From Trachythela sp. YZ-2020 (Eukaryota > Cnidaria > Anthozoa > Malacalcyonacea > Clavulariidae), in the NCBI GenBank assembly GCA_016169945.1, contig JADLSH010000335.1:496001-560000 (forward strand): 64,000 nucleotides of DNA. Reading direction: 5' to 3'. The notes under the pieces were generated by a model. The model was not told where the DNA came from and searched no databases. It saw only the letters and a program-made list of their open reading frames with translations. The position numbers and the translations under genes are program-made. Positions 32,655 to 43,642 of the stretch are shown here, piece by piece (within the stretch, counting starts at the first letter, position 1; every line of letters begins with the position of its first letter).

Positions 32655-34695
32655 CAGAGGAGGGTGGACAGCAGGCCGCAAAGCATCATGGGTAATGAGC
32701 GTATGTTTCCACGTGCGGCCTCATTTATGCGTTGACTGCCGTGAAGTCAACATCTCTGGCCATAGCAAATTCTGCGAAAATAGACGCTATTGTTACAGAG
32801 ACTCAATGCCATCATTATGGATGTGTTTAGTGTTTTGTAATGGAGGTATAACAAGGCTCTTTGAGTCTCTCTGAGGATTTATTTGTGCAGAAATCTCAAA
32901 GGCTGCGAGTGATCGTTTGTATTTGTAATGTACATTGTGCAACTAGTGAGGAGTGCAGTGCAGACAGTTAACTAAATATTTATTGGCCAGATTGATTCTG
33001 CTGGCATCAAAGGTTCGACTTTTAATATGTATTTAGTTATTTATTTATCCCAATAGCACATTGTGACTACTGAAAACCCACATATTGAGGTTGTCAAAGA
33101 ACTTCTATATACTTTTTTGCAACAGAAATTATGGGTGAAATGTAGACAAAACAAACTTTACAGCAATATACAGTTCCATTTTTATTGAAAATACATAGCA
33201 CATGCATATTCTCTACATATATAAAGAAATATTAAAGAAAGCAAATATTCACCAAGAAGGCAAATTAACAATACAATGATAGAATTCAACCCAAAATACA
33301 AATCTGTAAATAAACAACAAATTTTACTTCTAAAATTTTCTTCTAAAACTCAGCACTTATTTTAAACAGTAAAGTCCACTTCTTCAGAAAAAACGAGCAA
33401 TCACTGCGTCAATTGTGGAAATTCGAGGTGTTCAACTTCAAAGATTGTTGACAGAAATGGCATCGGATTAATACAATATGACGACGTACAGCCTACAAAA
33501 AAGATCAAAATAACGTTTACCTTACAAAATAGTTATTGAAATAGCATGGATGCATTCCAGAAAAAAAATTGAATAACAATGACAAAATATTCGATATTTG
33601 CGAGTCGAGCGGGCCATCAGACAACAAAATTGCAGACAGAGCCAGACACTAGCCCAGATATAAAATCTCTAAACAACACGCAAATAACTCCTAAATCTCC
33701 TAAAATTCATTCAAAAGTACTTTAACGCTTGCTCTAAAGAATAACGCTCTTTCTATTAAAGAAGTTTCAAGATTCATTGGGAAAAACAAGCTTTGGTGGC
33801 TCAATATCTTCCTAAACTATTTATAGATGCCATTTTGGCAAACGTCGAAATGACTATGATCACTTCGATGCCTAATATCTCGAAAACTGCCAGGGGATCA
33901 CCGGGATCATTCCAGCAGATTTAAAGTTTATACATTTGTCTTCATCATTATACAAAAATTACGAAAATCGAACCATGGAAATTCTAGATACTTTAGTTTG
34001 AAAATTGTAAACAGACGCGGACTTGAGTCAACACGTCGCGAAGACACGACTAACTTCAATCATGAAAACAAACAAAAACACGTTTCATAACTTCTAAAAT
34101 ATCCATCAAAAACTGATCAAGCAAATGCGTTTAAACATATAATTCATTGATATTACAAAAAAGTTTAAAATATTTTAATAAAATGCAAATGTAAGAAGGG
34201 AAACTTCAAAAATTGGAGATAGTTATTTTTAGAAAGTGCAAAATCGTATTGAAAAATTCAGCAGCGAATATCTCGAAAACGATGAGTTGCGCGGATAGGA
34301 GGGGGCAGTTAAAACGAAAGATTAGGCTTTAATCTATCACATTATGCGAAAATTAGCGAAATCGAACCATGGAAATTCGATATTTTCTATTTCAATAGTT
34401 GATAGTTGAAACAGCTTCGTATTTCCACGTGACGCATAAGTGCCTGCATTAAATATAAAAATATAGTACAAAACGACGTTTACCTTCCAAAATTCTTCGC
34501 TTGGGAGTAGATTAATATTCATTGAACGGGTGTGCATCGAATTTAATTGCAAATTTGAATAACAAAGCGAAATATTTCCGTATTTATGAGACCAATGCTA
34601 ATTTCACAGTCCACTTGCTTCTTGCGAGCGCTGAGAAAATAGCGTCTCCTCATTGGTCGAAAAATATCATGTGACAGCTGTCCACCCTCCTCTGA
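32655..34695. mobile_element. 2.0-kb non-autonomous hAT-like element
   Basis: Inverted ends CAGAGGAGGGTGGACAG are exact at both termini. ATTAGTAT is present on each side (32647-32654 and 34696-34703), an 8-bp duplication with a one-base ambiguity at the right end. Inside are partial direct repeats, for example AATCGAACCATGGAAATTC at about 33968 and 34360, and CGTTTACCTT near 33512 and 34477. No transposase ORF is visible. Confidence 0.8.
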
Positions 34696-34703
34696 ATTAG
34701 TAT

Positions 34704-35089
34704 ATAACAGATTGTAATTTTCTCTAAAACAAATTTTAAAATGCGCGAGAGAAACCGCTTCTGACTCATCTTCTACATACAAACCTTGCAGATAAGGTGC
34801 TCCGCGTAAGATTGTCTGGACGTGCATGGCCACCCTCTAGCCAATACCCCAATAATTGCAACATTATTCTTTTCTATTTCTCGTGACAGCATGTTTCATA
34901 CGTGGATGTAATTATACTCGCGCGCGGTTTATATTTATCTTAATTTAATATACCGACTTCTAACTAATGGAGAATTTACACCTTCAGGAAATACGAAATA
35001 GCCGATTGTTATAAAACGAGGATATCATAGAAGCGTCGCAATGCAACTGTCGTTTTCCGCTCTCATGTGGGAAAATATATAAGTTATAT
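34704..35089. other. No gene recognised
   Basis: AT-rich spacer between two inverted-repeat elements. A minus-strand ORF that spans 34543-34833 straddles the element boundary and is rejected. Confidence 0.4.
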
Positions 35090-36559
35090 AAGGTGGTCTT
35101 ATACGTTGAAAACTTTTTTCTCTAATTTAATACTTTTCCCTCATTTTTTACTCTAATATTATAGAATATGGGTAGCTGACACAAAATCACTCGCTTATAC
35201 ATTTGTTGTTGCCACAGTAACCAAGATATGACCCCCTATGGAGTAAAATATGGTGTTTGTGCCACAAATGATAGGAGCCAAAGTAAACTACGAATGATCT
35301 CCCAAACAGCTTTAATGGATACAAAATAGACCTATCTATGTCGTGAACCTAAAAAAATACTCAGCTAAAGGCATAGAGTGTATAAATTTTACTTGTGTTT
35401 ATAGTTTAATGAAAATATGGGCATGTTCAGTTCATTAATAGGGTTGGCCTGTGGCGTGTATAACTCACAAATAGTATTTTTTAGGTTCACGTCAAAGGTT
35501 TAATAATAATGAGTAAATGCTGAAAAGTTCACCATGATTGCATAAATAGTAAACCCAGGAGAGTTTTTAACGTCTCGTGAATTGACAATTTGGGAAAATT
35601 AAGTTTAAAATATTCTTAGGTATGTTTTCGACAAACTATCCTAATTTGAAGACTTGAATAGGCATCTGGGAAGTTTAAAATGATCCAGCTGCATATGTTC
35701 TCCTTGCTTTTGCTTATTCTTTCTTACTCCTACGTTTTGAGCTGTTTTGATAAAATCAAGTTTATAGTTTCGAATAGCGTTTTGCAATAATATTGAGTAC
35801 ACATTACTAACCAAAGAAAGGCAAACAGCAGCTAGAATGACCATTTGAATACGTTTGTCCTTCGTTTCCTTGATATTCACAAAGGAAAAATTGGACATGG
35901 AGCTCCCCTATATTTTCATATGCTAACCAAATATACGTTGACTAATTCGGGGTCGAAATCACATACCCAAACATATCCTAAACGGGAGAGGTAGGCATAT
36001 ATATCATGAAAATGCCATGCTAGATTTTTTGAAAAATTTGAACACGTACTATTTCAACATCTAAGTTTGGTTCCCAGCTGTGACCTCCGCCGTTGCCGTC
36101 TTTAAAAAGACACCAATGATTAACCCTTCGGTTCTTTGAAAGGTTATGGCAGATCGACTTTCGTCGGACTTTACAGGATGTCCTCAATCAGTCAAAGCCT
36201 TGAAGTGGAACCGTAATTATACAAAATATATAGCATGAAAACAATTTGCTTTCACGCCATTATAACGCCTCTCCCGCCTAAATATAACCTACTTGTACTT
36301 GGTGTAATTTGAAATAAAATCGTTTAAAATCACTATATAGCTAGTGGTGGGGGGGGGGAGGGGTAGGTGGATGTCGTTGCTATGATGGTTACTACGGGAC
36401 AAAATTTCAAAGAAGCTGCTATTTTCCCCTATTTACCCATTTTCCGCCAAACAAATAGAAAAATTAACAGCAGAACACGAAAAATGGATCATTAATGATC
36501 CATAATATGGCTAATTTCAAAATTGGATTTTCTTTTAAAATTTTGTATAAGACCCCCTT
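35090..36559. mobile_element. 1.47-kb inverted-repeat element related to 13909-14640
   Basis: Left end AAGGTGGTCTTATAC and inverted right end AAGGGGGTCTTATAC define the termini. The right 690 bp match 13909-14640 in inverse orientation; the left half is unrelated to that copy. The minus strand at 35641-35898 has an ORF with a hydrophobic stretch (MVILAAVCLSLVSNVYSILL) in the unshared half, possibly coding, function unknown. No clear target duplication. Confidence 0.65.
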
Positions 36560-36571
36560 AACAATGGTCCT

Positions 36572-36835
36572 TTACTGTCGTTGCAATGGAAGTGCTTATA
36601 AAATATTGCATCAATTCATTACCTAGAATTTATCAATTCATTCGTTGAAAAATTGATCAACTTCCTGTGTGTATGAATCGACCAATGGCGTCTCATTTCA
36701 GTGACTGATTGACCAATTGGGAACAAGTATGCCAGTAAACAGGAAGTTGATCAATTTTTCAACGAATGAATTGATAAATTCTAGGTGATGAATTGATGCA
36801 ATATTTTATAAACACTTCCATTGCAACGACAGTAA
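36572..36835. repeat. Foldback repeat, 97-bp arms and 70-bp loop
   Basis: Arms 36572-36668 and 36739-36835 are complementary with only a few mismatches (outer end TTACTGTCGTTGCAATGG). It lies 12 bp beyond the preceding element. No clear target duplication was found. Confidence 0.9.
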
Positions 36836-37284
36836 TCATTTTTATAAACAATATTATTGCGTTCCGTTACGGACAAAATTATGAATGTTTTAGATAAACT
36901 ATCAAAGTCAATATTAAAATATCAAACCTCCCAATGCAAATACGAAACGGCCAAAAATTATAACTAATCGTCAAACGTAATAGGAATATCATAAACCACT
37001 TATATTAAAACGCGTCTGACAAATATCAAACTGAGCATAAAAATATCAAAACGCACACGTGTAGCTAATAGTTAAATCTACAATTAAAATATCAAATTCC
37101 TTTAAAAGATTGCCAATAACATCACATAAACAATGAACATCAAAATCACGAAAAATATACCAAATTCTACAATAAAATTTTTTAAGCCTCACATATTATA
37201 TCAAAGCATGTCCACAAAATGTCAAATTTTACGCACACACAGAATATCAACTTTTACGCACACAAAAAATATCAACTTTTACGC
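36836..37284. other. AT-rich spacer with TATCAA-containing degenerate repeats
   Basis: Loose repeats such as AATATCAAA and CTTTTACGCACACA precede the foldback element; its target duplication is one of these CTTTTACGC motifs. No gene. Confidence 0.5.
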
Positions 37285-38819
37285 CGGTGACTATAAAAGG
37301 CGGAATGACTCTGCGGATCAAATGGCATGCGGAATGAAAAATTACATCAAGTACAGCATAAATAAACCGCTTTTTCTAATAACGCGGGCTCAATTTTTTT
37401 TTGTTAATTGTTATTGTATGTTCAAATATTAATGTTGAATCTAGCCTGCGTGGCCGGCCCTCGTTGGAGGAAAAGACGAACGGGGAAAGAGGGCCTGCAA
37501 GAAAACACAGCTTTCATGACTAAACGCCGTTCAATTTTTGAACGTAGAATTTGATTGGTCAACACCAAGAATTAATTGACATGTTTACGCACACAGGAAT
37601 ATATTATTACATTTCTTCGTCTTGATTGACATGTTTATGCACAAGCGAATACATTTCCTTCGGTTTGGGGTTTCCCCTATAGTCCAGCTGCATTTGTATT
37701 GGTCAATGTTAATGAGCCTTTATAGGGCGTTTAGTCATGAAAGCTGCTTTTTCTTGCAGGCCCTCTTTCCATGTTCTCCTTTTACGTCCCAACTAGGGCC
37801 GGCCACGCAGGCTATGTTGAATCACTTGAATATGATATTAAAATCGTTTTGAATGTGATATTAAAATCGTAAGTACTTTAGTATATTAATCTTATAAAGG
37901 TGAATTTTAAACAATACTAAAAAAGGCCTCTGGTGTGCTGTTTTAGAACTATATTTTGTTGTTTAAAAGAAACGTAACATCATATCATAATAATATATAG
38001 GCCTACTTTGTTTTGCATCACATTTTTTTATAGAGATAAGGATATGAATAGTCTGTTTAAGACAGTTAGTTGACATGGTATATACTGCAAATTCAAGTAG
38101 GTTGTCGTTCCAAAAACGTAAATCTTTAAATAGGGTTAGGTTAAGATTAGGATCAACTCTGAGCAAACAAAGGATAATGGCTTATTGATAATTTAGACCC
38201 TTACACTTGGAGAATTTGCCTTTGTCGCAGGTACGTTTTCCATCGAAGTTTTCTATATATGCACTAGCTATTGTTACAAGGCAAATTCTCCAAGTGTAAG
38301 GGTCTAAATTATCCTTTGTTTGCTCAGAGTTGATCCTAATCTTAACCTAATCCTATTTAAAGATTTACGTTTTTGGAACGACAACCTACTTTAATTTGCT
38401 GTATATACCGTGTTAACTAACTGTCTTAAACAGAATAGTCGTATCCTTTATATCTCTATCAAAAATGTGATGCAAAACAAAGTATATATTATTATGATAT
38501 GATGTTGTTTCTTTTAAACAACAAAATATAGTTCTAAAACAGCACACCAGAGGCCTATTTTAGTATGTTTAATATTCACCTTTATAAGATTAATATATCT
38601 ATAATTTTGATATCACATTCAAACGATTTTAATACCACATCCAAGTGATTCAAGTATTCAACATTAATTAATATTTGAACATACAATAACAAAACAAAAA
38701 AATTGAGCTCGCGTTATTAGAAAAAGCGGTTTATTTACATTGTACTTGATGTAATTTTTCATTCCGCAACTCATTCCGCATGCCATTCCGCAGAGTCATT
38801 CCGCCTTTTATAGTCACCG
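37285..38819. mobile_element. Long-arm foldback transposon with 9-bp target duplication
   Basis: The ends CGGTGACTATAAAAGGCGGA are perfect inverted repeats. The whole element is a giant palindrome: left arm 37285 to about 38224 (excluding the nested insertion), right arm about 38275-38819, with a loop of about 50 bp. CTTTTACGC flanks both sides (37276-37284 and 38820-38828). Without the nested element it is about 1.15 kb. A 9-bp duplication fits the Mutator superfamily. There is no ORF of note. Confidence 0.85.
37442..37814. mobile_element. MITE nested in the foldback arm, 9-bp target duplication
   Basis: Inverted ends TAGCCTGCGTGGCCGGCCCT are exact. TGTTGAATC flanks the 373-bp element on both sides (37433-37441 and 37815-37823). 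Subterminal inverted repeats such as CATGACTAAACGCC and GGCGTTTAGTCATG continue inward. Likely Mutator-type. It inserted after the foldback element was in place, because the opposite arm lacks it. Confidence 0.9.
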
Positions 38820-38828
38820 CTTTTACGC

Positions 38829-38995
38829 ACACACAAAATATCAGCTTTTACGGCTACGCACAAAAAAACAACATTCGAAATGCCGGAAACGGAAGTAACA
38901 GGAATATCCGGTTACTGTAATGCGGAAGTTCTGATTGCTCGGTAGTTCTGGAAATCCCCGATTGCGAGTTAAAATATGGTAAATTTAATGACATC
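38829..38995. other. Spacer before CR1-like element
   Basis: Short sequence with further CTTTTACGCACACA-type units, then the first residues of the non-LTR element. No gene. Confidence 0.4.
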
Positions 38996-41420
38996 ATGTC
39001 TGATATGATTGAACACTTTTTCCCAAGTCAGCCGACGAGAATTAGAAAATCAGACAAACCATGGGTGACTCAGTCGTTGAAATTGCTAATTAAAGTAGCC
39101 AAAAAGCCCTACATACGTGTGGGAAAACCTCGCAGATTTATAAAAATTGGCGCAAAAAAGTCCAGCTCGAAGTCAAAACTGCTCGCAATAAGTTTTATCA
39201 CCAGTCGGTCAAAAGGTTAAATAATACCAATCTTGCAAGGTGGTGGAAAGAAATTAAGTCGTTGGGTGGTTTATCGTCTCAACAGTCTTGGTTCCATCAG
39301 TTGCTGTCCGATGATAGTTCTACATGTGCTGACCTTGCTGAGTCTTACAATGATTTATTAGTTGGTCTCACTGTCCACTTTGAACCTTTGGTTAACTGCA
39401 GTCAGATTGAGGATCTTGAAGTGTCAAATAATGTTATGGTTAATGACGGCCAAGTTTACTCAGCCTTACGTCGCATTAAAACTACAAAATCATCTGGACC
39501 TGACTGTTCCCAAACAAGATATTGAAGACCTTCGCGTTTGTTCCTTTGTTCTACCTATCCCGAAGACATCACCTCCAGGTTCCATTGAAGAAGATTTACG
39601 ACCTATCTCTCTCACCCCACAAGTTGCAAAGATAATGGAAGGATTTACTTTGGATTCGTTATTGCTGGAAGTGATACGACTTTGGATTCGTTATTGCTAA
39701 ACAGTTCGCGTTGCCCAAAAAGTCAACAACTCAAGCTTTGGTCTACCTTATGCACCAGATTCATGCCGAGCTCGATAATGGTCATTGCTCAGCCAGAATT
39801 TTCTTTGCAGATTTTAAAAAGGGTTTCGACCTTGTCGACCATAATGTCATCATTGCAGAGCTTGGAAATCTTGGCGTCCATCCTGTCATTATACGCTGGG
39901 TTAAGTCCTTCTTAACTGCCAGAGAGCAGTGTGTTAAAATTGGTAACTTGACATCTTCCTGGAAGAAAACTAACGGTGGACTACCTCAAGGTACTAAATT
40001 TGGCCCTCTGTTATTTGCAATCTTAGTTAACTCCCTGTTGAAGAATTGGCATGCTAGGATTAAGTACGTTGACGACACCTCGGCGCTTGAAATTATCCCC
40101 CGTTGTTCACCGAGTTTACTCCCTAGTGTCGTGGATGAAATTTCTGGTTTTGCTGTATCACGTGGAATGCAATTAAATGCAAAAAAATGCAAAGAAATGT
40201 TGGTATCTTTCCTTAAGTATGACTTGCTGCAGGGTATGGAGTCAATTTATATTTCTGGAAGAGCATTTGAAAGGGTTTGTTCCTACAAGCTATTGGGCGT
40301 CAACATTTTCGCAAGACCTTACTTGGAACAGTCACGTGGAATATATTCTGAAGAAAGCTAATTCTCGACTTTATGCACTGAGACAATTAAAGAAATCTGG
40401 TTTAAATCATAATGACCTTGCTCAAATTTATTGCTCGATGGTTAGGCCCTGTCTTGAATATGCATCACCTGTATGGGCGGACTTAACGATCAATTTGTAC
40501 AATTTAGGGACCGGTCATTATTTATAGAAGGGGGAAGGAGAATTTTCTGTTTTTTAAATTTTTACAATTGAGAGACCCCCCTAAATAAACCGAAATTAAA
40601 TTGTGCCCCCCCTTCATATTAGAAAATTTCTTGTTGACCCCCCCCTCTTTTTCATAGATAATTTCTCTTATTCATAAATACTATTAATCGATAAGATATC
40701 AAAGTGAACCAACTCAAATATACCAGCAAAATGACATTGCATTGATATGTACATTAAATCAAGGACGCCAAATGCCATTTTATATTACATCATGGCTCAA
40801 TAATTTTTTTAAATTAATCGCATCCCAAATTTTGACCCCCACTTTTCAACTACCCTTAAAAATTCAATAGCCCCCCCCCTTTAGCTACTTATTTATACCT
40901 ATGCCCCCCTATTTTTGCCCAGCCCCCCCCCCCCATCCATAAATAATGACCGGTCCCTTAATCGAGTTAGTTCAAAAACGAGCTTTGCGGATTATTTATC
41001 CCTCTCAAGCTTACGAAGATTCCTTGGTACGGTCTGGTTTGGAAACATTAGCTAACCGTCCACATATTGCATGTTTAAAGTTTGTTGAGAAAACGAGGAT
41101 GCAAGAGCAAGTAGGGTATAATCCTCTTGCTAACATTTTTAGTCAGAACCATTATTTCCGTGAACACATTTACCATTTAAGATTTGATCCAATAAATAGA
41201 GTAAACGCAAGTACTGAACGTTTCGCAGCGTTTATAACATGTAAATATTACTGACGTATCCTTATTCCTTAGTTAACGTAGGTCTTAGATTAACTATATT
41301 ACCTTACTATAGTTGTAATTATTTTATATGATGTAATTTTAGCCGTGCAATTCAGTTTGTAACTGCAATACGGTTCATTAAACCAATTATTATTATTATT
41401 ATTATTATTATTATGACAAT
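38996..41420 (+). pseudogene. CR1/Jockey-type non-LTR retrotransposon RT (+), split by a MITE
   Basis: After a linker (ESYNDLLVGL, ALRRIKTTKSSGPD), the RT reads FFADFKKGFDLVDHNVI, NGGLPQGTKFGPLLFAI, KYVDDTSALEI (catalytic box) and LNAKKCKEM. The thumb (YCSMVRPCLEYASPVW) continues after the insertion as ELVQKRALRIIYPSQAY and YHLRFDPINRVN. The 3' end has GCCGTGCAATTCAG and an (ATT)n tail at about 41385-41414. Frame changes near 39230, 39520, 39700 and 40190 inactivate it. The endonuclease is absent, so it is 5'-truncated. Confidence 0.88.
40507..40957. mobile_element. Harbinger-type MITE in the CR1 RT (3-bp TTA duplication)
   Basis: Inverted ends are GGGACCGGTCATTATTTAT. TTA lies on both sides (40504-40506 and 40958-40960), matching the TWA target of PIF/Harbinger. 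Omitting the 451 bp and one TTA restores the CR1 reading NL|IELVQKRA exactly. The interior is rich in C and G homopolymers. Confidence 0.85.
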
Positions 41421-41639
41421 CCAGCTTGCACGGCACGTTTCGTACTAGCAAATATGGCAACCAAATGATTGTAATGTTATACACCAAAAACGTTATATCG
41501 TTACGAATTACCCTTTTTGAGCAACCTGTTAAAAACTAGTTGTTTTAAAGTTAAGTTGAATTAAAATTTAATATTATTTCCATTGGTATCTCTATTAAGC
41601 AATTTGATTAGTTGATTGGTTGATCCTGTCGTTGCCGTT
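41421..41639. other. No gene recognised
   Basis: Short AT-rich spacer between the CR1-like tail and the integrase-core relic. Confidence 0.4.
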
Positions 41640-42303
41640 GGTATCGTTTCTATTTATCATAATTAGAGGTGGAGGAGGAACGTCGACAGCATAATTTGTC
41701 TGCTCTTCAGGTACAGGGCCATCCTCGTCTATTCCATAGTCAGCCCAATCAATTTGAGTGTCGTTAAGTACGCTCTGAATGAAGCATTCCCTGAACCCAA
41801 TGTTGTCTTGGGGATAGGTTGTGTTCTGTGCTTAGAGAATGGCAATTCCAGCTCAATGTCAGTTGCTCTAAGGCTTCATTTATGACAGGCAGATATGCTA
41901 CTTGTAAAGCAAACAAATTATTCTCATTCGTTGTGTGAAGGCCGATTCTTTCAAGACCAGCAAAAATGTTTCGAAATCGTGAACAAACAATGCTATTTAC
42001 TTCACGCCATGATCTTTCTATGCGCTGGTTTTGCACTGATGTCCCCGTGATAATGCTCCCACGATTTACACCCCACGTATTCACCATGAACCTTGCTACT
42101 TGAATGTTTTCGAATCCTAATTCTGTCCGTACACGAGAAAGAATACTGTATTGTGCGACAGCCTCCTGAAAAGCATTGAAGACGTTTGATGCTCTGTTGT
42201 TATCCGACACTTTTAAAAAGACAATTAACCTAGAATATCCATCTATAGCTCCATGGATAACAAAACGATAAGGCTGTATATTTGCGGTGTCCATCCAGGT
42301 GCC
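41640..42303 (-). pseudogene. Integrase-core (rve-like) domain protein, 3' exon
   Basis: From 42303 down: TWMDTANIQPYRFVIHGAID, GYSRLIVFLKVSDNNRAS, RVRTELGFENIQVARFM, then VQNQRIERSWREVN and NLFALQVAYLPVINEAL. This is the integrase core common in cnidarian and vertebrate transposon-derived proteins, where WxxD, RxDxGxEN and RIERxWR hold the D-D-E triad. Here the second Asp is Glu (RTELG). The frame reaches a stop at about 41764, but a one-base shift continues with LNDTQIDWADYGIDEDGPVP, the expected C-terminal tail. A typical acceptor (TTTTTTAG|GC) precedes 42303, so this may be an exon rather than a truncation. Confidence 0.75.
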
Positions 42304-42959
42304 TAAAAAATTAGATTTAACATATAATATGTGAATAATTTAAGAAAATATGGGGATTTTGATGATTTGAAATCTTCAGTCACTAGCTGCATGGCAAAAG
42401 AGAGAGTATGTATATATAGGATGGTTCAAAACCCCACGAGTCCCGATTCTCCCATATATGGCTGCATAAAAAACGTTACAACCCTTTCCCTTTTTGCGAG
42501 TTTTAAGCAGCAAATGTCTGGCTTTCACACGCCATGCGGCATAACGAATTCGCTAAACAAAATGCCAGTATGAAAACGGTGTCCTAAGTAGAACTAAATG
42601 TTCGTTATACAAGAAATATCTATTATAGAGCTGTCTTTGATATAGACTCCTGTCATATTAAATAGGCAGACACATGAACAAACGATTTTTAATACCGTTC
42701 TCGTACTATTGTTTCAGTCATGGTGCCTCGTTTGCTACATGTCTTCACGTGCTAGAGACTTTTCGGCTTTAGACTTTATTCAATTTGCACAATTATTACA
42801 TATATACATATTAATACAACAGATACACAGTTACTACACAAAATAACTAAGTTACAATGATTACAAATAAACTATTGTGCGCAGTGATCAAAGTAGCCAG
42901 AAGCTTTCGAGTTAATCACTGCCTATCATTAGTATAAAATTATAAATTTAGAGCGAAAC
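42304..42959. other. No gene recognised
   Basis: AT-rich sequence. If the integrase domain is an exon, this is its upstream intron. No matching N-terminal exon was found. Confidence 0.4.
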
Positions 42960-43642
42960 GGATTTGTATGTTATATACAGTAGTTCTTAATTATTATTGT
43001 AACTAAATTTGTGAAAGAAGTAAAGACTGAGTATATTTTTTTCGAAATGTAGCGACTGAATTAGACAATTTAATTTCAAGATCTATAGTTTGCCATATTT
43101 GAGATGAAACAAAGTTGAAAGTATGTACACCATAATTTGTTCGAACTCTTGGTCTACTAAAGTTTTGTTTATCAGCAAATCTAGTATTATAGGAATGACA
43201 TGTGGAAGCCACATATAGTTTGAGAAAATACAGTAGGAACATTATACTTATCATGTACAATCTTATGTGTAAATACACTAATTTTCAATTTAAAAATGTT
43301 ATCAAATTTAAGAATCTTTAAAAGATTGTAGGCTAATACGGCGTCGCATTCTCTCTTTTTGAGGCGAAAAAAAGAGGCTTTTTACACATGCGTTTTGACC
43401 AGATCGAATTTTATTTAAATTACTTGTGTAAGTATTTCCCCAGCTCATTAACCCATAATTAAGGTAGGGGTATATTAATGTATAATAGAGTTGCTTAACC
43501 ATCCTCAAATCAATGTAGCATCTAAGTTTATTAAGGACTCCAGTATTTTTAGCAATTTTTTACTTAACATGTTTAATTTGCTGTGTCCATTTAAGATTAT
43601 TATCTATATAAATGCCCAGATATTTTATATGAGACTTCTGCT

